Assembly: GCA_949775045.1 (NCBI GenBank)
Contig: OX459095.1
Span: 25,111,278-25,175,277 of the forward strand
Length of the DNA: 64,000 nt
DNA from: Metridium senile
Taxonomy: Eukaryota; Cnidaria; Anthozoa; Actiniaria; Metridiidae
Reading direction: 5' to 3'
The notes below the pieces were generated by a model that was not told where the DNA came from, searched no databases, and worked only from the letters and a program-made list of their open reading frames with translations. Every line of letters starts with the position of its first letter. Within the stretch, counting starts at the first letter, position 1. Position numbers and translations under genes: made by a program. Shown in pieces: positions 24,587-35,900 of this stretch.

Positions 24587-27029
24587 TCTGTAAGCTTTAA
24601 AATCTTTAAGCTTTAAAAAGAGACAACGTTTTGATATAATAAACTGCTGGTTACAGTGTCGCGTTGATAAATGTCTTCCTGTCTTAGCTTCCTGTCTTCG
24701 GAATGCGGAGTTACGTCATTTGAGTATTAACGCTTCCATGCATTGATTACTGATGCAAATCGAAAGTAAAACTACTGAATACCAAATGAGTGTTTACTTG
24801 ACAATATCGAGCTTTTTTGCAGTGGTTTTACTTAGTTGAGAGTATGATATTTTTGTAAAATACAAACTTCAATTTATCATTTACATGAGCGGCAAAGCAA
24901 AAATAAAGTGTTTTTTTTTTTAACTCAGATCCTTTTCTACTTTATAACAAAAAAATCGAAGGCTCTACATTTTAACTTTATCTGGTTGGCTGTGAGGCAC
25001 AACAATAGCAAATGATTTGACTATATTTATCCACAGGTAGCCCAATGTTTGATTGTCTTTTAAACCTTCGATGTTTTTCAACTAAATATTAATACAATTC
25101 AACTGACACTTTCAGTGTAATTTTCTGTTATAATTTTATTGTCTGAAGATTTCAAGCAATTTGGATAGGAATTAAGGTGGATCGCTATAGTGTTTTTCGG
25201 AAATGAGGTACCATGTACTTTTAAAATTAAAGATTTCACAGCCTAAAAGTTATTTGATTGCTTTGATACTTTGCCAACTTATTAATATATGATCAAAATG
25301 TGGGTTGGTAGTGGTTTCCTAGCAACACATACTACTATAGCAACAAAACATACATGCCCTTGGTTTGAAACATTGCGAGTTTTCTCGAAATCTAACAAAA
25401 ATTTCTTGAAAGAAATTTTCAGGATTTGTAATCCTTTATATAGTACCTCATTTACTTCATTACCTTTCACGCTCACTAAACAACTAATAAGATATGATTG
25501 GGAAAATTGCACAGCGCGCGCGCGATGGAAATGGAACATACCAGAGAGAGAGGGGCACCGAAGCCTAGTACGAAAAAATATTCCGAAGAAAGAAACAAAT
25601 CATGTTTACAAGAAATAATTAAGGAAGATAAGACAGTTTTCCGTGTTATATACTCTGATCTAAACACGCGGGATGTTGGGAGAACACGAGAGAAGCGTAG
25701 GGAAACCATGATGTGGCACGCGTTATATCTAAATTATTTTATAAATATCTATAATTATAAAACATTTGATATAACTCGTGCGCTCTGATTAGCCGAGAAG
25801 CATAGAGTAGTTGAATCGAGGCATTATGCTGTGATAGTTGCCCGCGGAAACTGGACGTTCAGAAAAACAAATAGTCACCCGAGAACTAGACTTGCTACAA
25901 GTCGACTACTCTTTAGGGATACTGTTTATTTCGGATACCATGTATTTCGGCGAAGCCGAAATTCCAGGACGTCGAGCAAAGCGAGACATCCTGCCGAGCG
26001 ACGATCCAAAACGAAAAAAACCCCGGACTTTGAGAAAGTCTACCCGATAACGTACTCCAAGAGGAACTATCACAGCATAATGCCCGAGATTTTAACTGCT
26101 CTACTGTTTTTATTATTCAACAACATTTTCCGAAGCGGACGAAAAGCACTCAGCGGGCACTATGCGCTGATAGTATCCCTCCGCGGTGGGCACTATCACG
26201 TTACGTGATCGCCCTTCGACCAATGAGAGCGGAGGAAAATTTGTTGTTGAATTATAAAACTTAACAGAGCACGGAACGTCGATTCGTTTGATTTTAAAAG
26301 AATTAAAAGAATTAAAACTCGGCAGCATTGCTCTATCCAGTTTTAAGAAGACTTGACGGATGCGCTCAGAAGCACCCCGCTACGCGTCGTGCTTCTCCTT
26401 ACGAACGGCTATACATGGAATAACCTCCAGTGAAAGTTGATCTAACAGATTACTACAGTTCTGGGTGCAAAGAATGCTTTAATATATCTTGTTGAACAAC
26501 TTGGTCCATCGGAGAAGTGAAACACATTAGCGACCTTTGAACTGAATATGAAACTGAAACTGCACATGGAGTGTTGTAGCCTCCTCCGAAGGCAACTCCT
26601 GAGTCCGTAAGTGAGTTTCGTGAGTTTGGGGTTCCTGCACAGGAAGCCCGCGTCGTGATTTTCTTCGTTTCTTCTGCCTATAGAGATGCCTGCGAAGGAG
26701 GCTAGGAGTGTTGATGGTTGTTGTTATTTATATGCTCTAAAGGGAACGGTGCAAATAGTATGAATCATATATTGGAAATCCACGAGATTGGGTGGATTCC
26801 ACATAGATGAAATGAACCATGCATGATGCAAACTAAATATGTATTTTTGAGAAGAATTTCAGACTAATGAAAATGTACAACGTTCTTACAGTAATAATAA
26901 TCATTTCGAGAATAGACCTTTTTACCTGCGTATTGCAAATTGCGTGTCATTCCCTTAAGAATTGTTATTTTATTATGAACGTATATTATATCATTGATAG
27001 GTATAATATAATAATAATATAATATATTA
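24587..27029. other. Intergenic region with transposon remnants
   Basis: No gene recognised. A terminal motif CCACAGGTAGCCCAA at about 25033 matches the ends of the palindromic element at 11456. Around 25640-25700 the phrase ACGCGGGATGTTGGGAGAA is shared with the hairpin at 27875-28064. At 25800-26080 inverted pieces around GCATTATGCTGTGATAG and CTATCACAGCATAATGC mark a foldback element with a GC-rich centre. Confidence 0.4.
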
Positions 27030-27135
27030 TATAATGAAATTTGTAGCAACGTAAAAAATGTTGACCGACGAAGGCCTAAAGCTCGAAACGTCAGTAAAGT
27101 TAAGTCAACATTTTTTACGGTGTTACAAATTCGTG
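27030..27135. mobile_element. Hairpin MITE, GTAAAAAATGTTGAC family (full copy)
   Basis: Left arm GAAATTTGTAGCAACG followed by TAAAAAATGTTGAC pairs with GTCAACATTTTTTACGGTG and TTACAAATTC on the right. Partial copies occur at 18842-18900, 46478-46565, 50925-50985 and 54794-54850, making this the most frequent dispersed repeat I see in the window. Confidence 0.7.
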
Positions 27136-27874
27136 TTATACATCTATTTCAGAAAACGTTGTCAGAAGGAGATCTGCAATTTGCAATCTGAGACCGAAAT
27201 GAGTTCTGGGGTACGGCATTTTTTTCTCATTGCGTGCACTTTCTGGCTTCGGATATAGCGACGGGAAATATAAATCTGAAGGTGCTAAGCGCAAAAAACA
27301 GGGCCAGGCCTGTTTTTTGCAGTACGCAATTTTCCTGAATTCATTTCTGTCTCAGACTGCAGATTCAGATCTCCTTCTGACATAGGTGTATCATTTACAT
27401 GTGAAAGAAACAATTCCCAAGGGTAGCATCACGTAATGTGAAATGGGACAACAAACAAGGAAGGAAAAGAGGTCTATTGAGGCCATTCTATTAAATTATC
27501 GATCGTAACTCAAACTGTTCTGGGCAGCAAGAAGGACAAACAATATGTAAAAATAAAAACAAATATCAACGGTTAAGTACAGGTGTACTAAGGAGATAGA
27601 TGCCTTGGAATAACTAACATTTCACTTATTTTAAATACTGTGAGCAAGATGTACCCACGGGACATTCCATTACAACTCTTTCCATTCTAAGACTAATTCA
27701 AACATAGCATATGAACAGTCACACATACCGTAACGCTCACTAAATACATAACTCTGTATGTATTTTTGGCTTTCATATAAACTAGCTATGCTAAATTAGA
27801 TTCTCTGTAGAAATATTGTTGAGAATATAAAATATTAGCAAGATGCCAATTCTTGTATTTTCTTTTTGTTATTT
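27136..27874. other. Intergenic, weak inverted repeat
   Basis: Sequence near 27150-27200 (TCAGAAGGAGATCTGCAATT) partly reappears inverted near 27345-27385, suggesting another small foldback element. No coding sequence. Confidence 0.35.
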
Positions 27875-28064
27875 AAGCAATAGAAGCCAGTTCCTATGAC
27901 TCTACCGGTGAAATAGAGCACGCGGGATGTTGGGAGAAACACGAGAAAAGTTATAAAATCACGAGCTGAAAGCGAGTGATTTTATAACTTTTTCGAGTGT
28001 TTCTAACAACATCCCAAGTGCTCTATTTCACTGGTAGAGTCATAGGAACTGGCTTCTATTGCTT
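27875..28064. mobile_element. 190-bp hairpin element
   Basis: Arms AAGCAATAGAAGCCAG...TCTACCGGTGAAATAGAGCA and their complement meet around AAAATCACGAGC/GCGAGTGATTTT. The phrase TCTACCGGTGAAATAGAGCA also occurs alone at 29161, a second partial copy. Confidence 0.7.
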
Positions 28065-29398
28065 TTATAATATAGCAATGCTGGTTTTCCGTAAAAACGT
28101 AGTTTTATTTGCTGATTAAAATTGTAATTCTCAAAACTAACACCAGTGCCCAATGAACCAATCATAATCAGTGTATTATTGAGCAATCTTGACCAAAAAG
28201 GACCAAGGTGCTGTTCACTTTCTTCCCGGGTCTTTTTGCTAGCTAAAAAGAAGGAATTTCATTTATAAAACCTTTAAAACATAGCTTTGGTTGACTTCTG
28301 TGGCTAAAAACAAAAACCTTTAGCTGAACTCTTGCATGCAGTTCAAGCGAATTTGAGTGGTGAAAGCCGTGCCGACTGACAGCAATTTATCACACTGAGA
28401 AAAAAACAGTTTGAACAAGACAAGCTTGCTGTGTACAACGTTTTGAAGTTAAAAAGAACAAAGACCACATCTACAAGATTACTTAGGCTGCTGAAAGTAT
28501 GTATTTATTTACTTTTAATCAAACGTTTGCAGGTTTAAGGTTTATAAGTTTCTGTTTTCATTCTGTTTTCATTTTGACGAGACAATTGAAAGATAATTGT
28601 AAATCTGCCTTTTTGTTCACATTGCTTGTTTTCAAACATGGTTTATTTATAAGAATAAAAAACTTGAAAGCACATTTATAATTCTGTAATTGATTGTGTG
28701 TTTGTTTGTTTTTATAAAACAAAATATAATATTTTGCCGTCGATAAATTCAACGAACATGCAAGTTATTTGTTCAAGATTAATCGAGTTCAATTGCAAAA
28801 AAATCTCACTTATTCACTATGAAATTATCTTCATATGTCAAGGATAAAATGAAGTAAAAATTATTGCCACTTTGAAACGCTGTTTTCCTTTTGTTTTTGT
28901 TTGTTTTGATCAAATTCAACTTTTGACTTCCAACTTTACAGTTTGTCTAATAAAGGCGGCGTATTTTCAAAGCCATTTCTCTGATTTTTGTCGCCTTTGA
29001 ATTGCATTTCATTGCACCGTAGGCTTCAGGGTTTAGGTTACCAGAAAGTTCACAAGATGGAAAGTCTTTTTACATTTTAATAGCCGTTTTTAGTAGATGT
29101 AGTAGCTTATAACAGAACAACTCTTATTAAAATTGTGAGCTGTCAATCAAAAACCATGTCTCTACCGGTGAAATAGAGCATAGCTTTTTTGAGTGAATCA
29201 ACCAATCAGAGCTTACGTACTATCTAAGCTATATTATAAATTGTAATGGAGTTAAGTTTTAAAATAATATATACATAATTCATACAAAAAAATTTGCGTA
29301 GCTTGTTATGATATTTTGCAACTTTGACAAAAATAGACATTCAAATAAAATACTTGTTAGAAGATTCAGTCGTGCGGAAAATTATACACTGAAAATTT
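28065..29398. other. Intergenic, nothing recognised
   Basis: AT-rich DNA with no exon-like sequence. It contains the partial hairpin copy at 29161-29210. Confidence 0.35.
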
Positions 29399-29562
29399 TG
29401 TTCACACGGGACCGCGCTAAACGTGCAATAATTTGGACGCCTAACCGATCAAATATTCGTCTGAACAGAACGAAAATATTGTTCGGTTCCGTGTGAACAG
29501 CATGTCCAGGACGAATTTTTGACCGGTCAAAAATTCGTCCGGTACCGTGTAAACCTAGCCTC
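29399..29562. mobile_element. Foldback/MITE upstream of TRPC-B
   Basis: Left end TTGTTCACACGGGACCG and right end CGGTACCGTGTAAACC are inverted relatives. The centre contains the palindrome GACGAATTTTTGACCGGTC with its complement. It is related to 17862-18012. It lies about 330 bp upstream of the TRPC-B TATA box, so it could influence that promoter. Confidence 0.6.
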
Positions 29563-29895
29563 GGTCATTAGATTGTATTTCCGCCGCTGTAATAGCTTTG
29601 TTCTATTGAATAACGGATTTCCTATTATTTATTGAATTGTACACACGAAGGAGATGTGGATCTTTTTTCTAAAGTTTTAATTCAGAAAGAAAACAAAAAA
29701 AATATAAACAAACAACCTCTCGTTAAAGAATAAAATCAAATTGTTCTAGCTTGCCCGGCCGGGTTTTGAATATTCAAATTGCTTTAGTCGAATCTCACTT
29801 GTGCTTGTGCAACAAAGAAGACCGCCTCATTATCTATTGTTTGAATTGTATTCGGCACAACTGAGATTCAACATATAACCTAGGCCTTATGTTAA

Positions 29896-29903
29896 TATAA
29901 ATA
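29896..29903 (+). promoter_or_regulatory. TATA box of TRPC-B
   Basis: TATAAATA followed by G lies 93 bases before the ATG at 29989. That would place the transcription start near 29925-29930 and give a leader of about 60 bases. Predicted from consensus and position only. Confidence 0.5.
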
Positions 29904-29988
29904 GAGCGTTGTTTGTGCATGGTTGGTGTCCATAACTATATCGAATGCTGTAAAGATCGTACATTATTGAGAAATATCTATATCTACA

Positions 29989-32900
29989 ATGAGCATAGAA
30001 CCACTTCGAACAAAACCAGTGTCAATTAACTTTTTAACCTACAGAAAGTTTCATCAGAAAACAACAGGAGATTCAACAGTGGATGAAGATGAATTGATTG
30101 ACTTTATTTCTCGCAAAGATGTTGAGGCAGTGCGAGTGTTTTTCGACAAGCATCCAAACTATGGCTCCACTGTGGAACGTTCTTCAAAGTGTCGAATGGA
30201 AGCTTTGTATCCTGCAATCGAGAACAACCAACCTGATATTCTAGACATTCTACTGCAGAATGAGTTCGAAATTGGAAGTTCGTTGTTCGAAGCAGTACGA
30301 GCGGGATCCACAGAATGTGTAGAGATAATTCTAAGATACATCGATTACGATGGTAAAGGCGGGCCAGAGGAGATAACGTTTGGGTCGTTTCTCAGTCCTC
30401 TAATGCTTGCAATCCACATGGAACACCATGATATCATTGAGTTTTTCATAAATAAAGGATTTCGAATTCGCTTAAACCATAAAAATACGGGCATGCTGTA
30501 CCATACAGATGTTCTGTCTTCATTGTCTAGAATCCATTATTACCGCGCCCTAGCAAGCCCTCTTTACATTGCCTACACCTACCTCAACAGTAACGAAGAC
30601 CCTCATCCCAGAAACGAAGACCCTTATCCCTTTAACGAAGACCCTCATCCCAGTACCAAAGACCCTCCTCATCCGGCTCATCCCATGTTCCAGATCTTCA
30701 AGCTCAACGACGTCCTCATCGCTCAAGGCGCAATTGACTTCGAGTTCAAAAAAGATTACCAAGATTTGTCAAAGGAACTGGAAAAGTTCGCAGTGGATCT
30801 TTTAGAGCAGTGTCGTGGACTCGACGAGATAAAGTTTCTTACTAATGTTAATGATGAGCTGCAAGCCGAAAAAAGAAAAGAACAGAAATACATTGAAGTT
30901 AGGTCAGATGAAGCGAAAGAGTTGACCGTAATTAACCTTGCGATACGCAGTGGAAATGTGGAGGTGGGTTTTATATAATACTTAACATTAGTATTCTGTT
31001 ATTATGATTATCATGATGCTGACGAATTGTGATTTTGACAAGCTGAATAATAGTTATCTTAAGTTTAATATGTACAACTGAGTTCAAACCATTTATTTTC
31101 GTTATATCATCATATTTTTCATGATCATTCTTATCAATCTTATCATCATCATTGTTACTATTATCATTATCATCACTATATCATTTATAGTCCGGCTGTT
31201 AAAGTGCACCTGAAGCCCTTCATGATATTTTGCAAATCTGTTGTACATGAGGTGTATAATAAGTGTACCTAATATTTCTTGATGTCGACCCCTCCTTTCT
31301 GAGATATGAACATGCAAATGAGGTGACGTCATCCCAGGAATTTGTCAAAGTTTTGTTTCAAAGCTGACAGCAAGCTTGTTTTTGTACGAAAGAAGTAAAA
31401 ATGTTAATGGTAGTGTAAATATTATTAATACAGATATTGAGCTTTAAAAAATTGCTATAATTATTTCCAGAGAACTTTTGTATATTTAATGAGGCCTGGG
31501 TAGACGTCACTTCATTTGCATTTTCAGATTTCAAATGCTTATATCTCAGAAAGGAGATGTCGACATCAAGAAAAATTAGGTACACTTATTATACACATCA
31601 TGTCAAACAGATTTGTACTTTAATGACAAAATTGCTGAAATTAATGATACGTCATCGATATTGTCACCAGCTCATATTAAGTTTACTGTAACCCTTCGCG
31701 GGGTCAAACTGGGTATCTCAGTTAAAAAAAATCACTAGCGCTTCGGATAAGATATTATCCACACATATTATACATCATTTTAAAGCTGAATAGCCATAGA
31801 ATACGAATTTGTAGTTTTCGAAATCATATTGATCTTTGATAAGTTTGAGAGTTCAAAAGTTCAAAAGTTTGTATCTCCGATTGACTGCGTTTGAAAGAGT
31901 AATGTAGCAACGCGTTTTACTTTATTGTCAATATTTCTGCATAATATCAATCAACACATAACTGGTTATCAGATCATGTGAGCGTTTTTTGATATATTAT
32001 TTAGTTTTTGATTTATGACAGAAAGTTTCAAATTACACGTAAAATTTAGAGTTATTTAACTGTAACTCCAATTTATTTTTGAACCAAATAAAATATCAAT
32101 AAACGCTCACACGATCTGATTAACAGCTATGTGTTGATTGATATTAGAGACCTTTAGGAGATCCGAGTACGTAGTTTGACCGCGCGGGGATTGGTAATAA
32201 GTGTTTCGCTCTCGTCTTCGCGCTGACGAAACTGTAACTTTCGATTGTAAACATCAAAGTTTGTGACAATCTTTTATCTTTATTGGAATGTTTTCTAAAA
32301 AAAATACTCTCTCATGTGCTGCAATGTACCCTGCGAGCAGAGATTTCTTTTTCTCTTACCTGGAACGACGAGGAAAGTTACTTTTCTCGTCGTTCTAGGT
32401 AAGAGAAAGGAACCTCTGCTCACAGGGTAGCTGCAATGATGTATATAGATGATGATATCGACGAAAACTTTCATTGAGAGTTTTTTAATTTTCAAACGAA
32501 AATTTTATTTTCATCCTGTTCTTCTACTGTCGGAATGGCTATAGTTTCCTCTCATGCACGTAGCAATTAAGAATTAAGGGCCGAGAAAAATGAAAAAAAG
32601 ATAGTAATTCAATCTCAAATGGAAATTTATTCGATAATAAACTCCACTTACATACATAGACCACATTTATAGCTGGGTTTTGAATGGTATCAAGCAAAAT
32701 TAATGCCTCAAAACTTACTAGCTTACAAACTTTGTTTTGACCAGGACGAACTTTGAGCTAAACTTCGTCGTCGCCGAAGTTTACACACTGGCGTAACGTT
32801 GTCACGGATGAACGCATACGCAGTAAAGATAAACACCAAACTTCGTACTCGTCTTCGTTCTCGAATCTACGTTGCTACTCTTTTAAACACAGTCAATCGG

Positions 32901-35900
32901 AGATATCAACTTTTGAGTTCAGAGTGCTCAAACTCATTGGATATAAATATTGTGACTACAACAACAACATAATCGTATTCTATGGTTATTTAGCTTTAAA
33001 ATGATGTATAATATGTGAGAAAACATTTTAATTCGATGCGCTAGTGATTTTTTAAACTGAGCATGAGAGACCCAGTTTGACGCCGCGAAGGGTTACAATC
33101 ACCGCCGTAATTTAATATGAAAACCTGGTAGTTTTTTTTAGCATATTATCACAAAACTTTTCCAGTAAATCATCATCACTTGTCTTTAATTTATAACTTG
33201 GTATTTTACGTTAGCAGTCCTGTTAGCAGTCCTGATGGTTACCAAATTTGATAACCACAACATTGCAGCTAAAAGGATTATGACGTCATCATTCCGGTGT
33301 TGCACTAATTCCGCAGTAAGATTTTATTTCTTGAGTTTTTATTGTATTTCCAAAATGTTTTTGCGAGATTATTTTATGCTACATGGAAGAGAATTATCTT
33401 AAGTACATTCTCAGCATGTTTCCGGAGTGGTAGAGCAAAATGATGGTATATAAACGGTGAGTGCATTTCTTAACGACGCTGGTACTTCAAAGCTTCAATT
33501 CAAACTCCCGGTTTCCCAAATACTTGTTTTGCTTTCTCGTCGTATGATTTATTTGGTTCCACGAAAAAAATATAGGGCCGGCTATTCAGGAGATATTTCT
33601 CTATCATTGTGTGGAATCTCAACATGGGCCGGTCCCTAGAATGCTGGGCAGTTTGGATTTTGTGTATGAGTATGTCTATTTCAGCTCATCACCCCATACT
33701 AGTCATAGCTGTTTACATTCAAGAAACGTTGCTCGATTGCTCGATAAATAAGCTGTACTTTTTGTAAATCGGTTAAGACGAAGGCCATTTTATGTTGGTT
33801 ATAAGATGGTATTTGGTATTGCATTATATTTTTAAAGGGTTTTTTTTAAACAAGAGTCAAGAATTGTTCATAATTTAGACGGGCTTCAAGCCGTACAAAC
33901 TTATGATCCGAATTCTTATTATTACTTTTACTTTTTTTTTCTTCTGTATTAATCGCCAGTGTTTCTGCTCCTCATTCGGAAAGCTGGCAGTTTGCATGTG
34001 TCTAAGGCCTTAACTTTGTAGAATCGGATACGAATATGTTTTAAATTGAATACAAAATGCATGAAAATGATATAAATCTTACGAAGGTCACTTCAGCTTT
34101 TATTCTATTATTCTTCAGCTTGTGGCACATCCTTACAGTCAACTACGTCTGAATGAGGTCGTTTACCGAAATATCTACACAATATGCAAATGGGAGCCGC
34201 CATGGAGAAAACGGAGTATACCAAGTATAATGGGTTACTTTCTTCGCCACACCCTTATGCTTCCCTTTCTGACCTTGATGTTTCTGTTTTGCCCTGACTT
34301 TGAAATATGTCAAGGTCTGAAAAGCCCGGTGGTAAAGTTTCTCAGTCATACTGGGTCATTTTGCATATTTGTTTTACTGCTGATGTTGGCTTCGTTTCAA
34401 GACAAGTTCAGCGATAATATTGCCAGACTCACAGTTTTAGGTATTGGTCTCAATTAAATTTTCTGGTTGGCTGGTTGGCTGGTTGGCTGGTTGGCTGGTT
34501 GGCTGGTTGGCTGGTTGGCTGGTTGGCTGGTTGGCTGGTTGGCTGGTTGGCTGGTTGGCTGGTTGGCTGGTTTCTTTATAACTAGATTACACTATATATC
34601 TCTCTATTTTTTAGACTGGCTAATCCTAGTATGGGTATGTGGCTTAGTTGTCCAAGAAGCCAAAGAGTTCTACTACCAAGGGTTTCATCGATATGTCCAC
34701 CAGTGGTGGAACATAATTTCATTTGTCATGCTACTTCTGTTCGTTCTGTCATACGTCCTACACATAACTGCATATGGTATCTCGTACGGCCAAATTGGTA
34801 TTCTTGACTCGCTCTCCATAAGTTTCACACCCTCGGCCTGGTACCAAATGATGCTGGTATCTAATGGAATGTTTACCGTTGCCATGGTGTTAAGCTTTGT
34901 GCACCTTTCAAGTGCCTTCCAAGTCAGTGATGTCTTTGGCCCTATGCAGCTTTCTTTGTACATGATTCTTCTTGATGTGTTCAAGTTTTTGGTATTCTTT
35001 TTCACATTGTTTATGGCATTTGGGTTTGGTTTGAGGCGTTTATATTCGCATTATATCAGTACACAAAAGCTCCTTCATCGTGGGATTATGTCAGTACAGA
35101 AAAATAGTACACAGTTACCCGATACTGAACATGCTTTCTCAGAGTAAGTTTTTTTTATTTATGTTGATGATAATTTTGTCGAAGATGGTGGTGATAGTGG
35201 TGGTGGTCATGATGATGATGATGGTCGTGGTCGTGGTGGTGGTCATGATGATAGTGGTGGTCGTTGTGGTGGTCATGATGATGATGGTGGTTATTGTGGT
35301 GGTGGTCATGATGATGATGGTTGTAATCGTAGTGGTGGTCATGATAATGGTGGTGATCGTGGTGGTGGTCATGATGATAGTGGTGGTCGTGGTGGTGGTC
35401 ATGATGATGGTGGTGGTCGTGGTGGTACGGTCATGATGATGATGGTGGTTATTGTGGTGGTGGTTATGATGATGATGGTGGTAGTCGTAGTGGTGGTCAT
35501 GATAATGGTGGTGGTCGTGGTGGTGGTCATGATGATGGTGTTGGTCGTGGTGGTGGTCGTGGTGGTGGTACTGGTGGTGGTCGTGGTGGTAGTCATGATG
35601 ATGGTGGTTATGGTGGTGGTGGTCATGATGATGGTGGTGATCGTGGTGGTGGTCATTATGATGGTGATGATCGTGGTAGTGGTCATGATAAGGGTGGTGA
35701 TCGTGGTGGTGGTCATGATGATGGTGGTGGACGTGGTAGTGGTCATGATGATGGTGGTGATCGTGGTGGTGGTCATGATTATGGTGGTGGTCGTGGTGGT
35801 GGTCATGATGATGGTGGTGATAGTGGTGGTGGTCATGATGATGATGATGGTCGTGGTCGTGGTGGTGGTCATGATGATAGTGGTGGTCATGATGATAGTG

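Noticed and set aside
25282..26328. Small genes from overlapping frames on both strands
   Set aside because: No domain, no consistent splice structure, and the region carries foldback-transposon motifs.
34467..34614. WLAGWLVG repeat protein fused to TRPC exon 3
   Set aside because: The tract is a microsatellite in an intron. A normal acceptor at 34613-34614 restores the conserved reading used in copy A.
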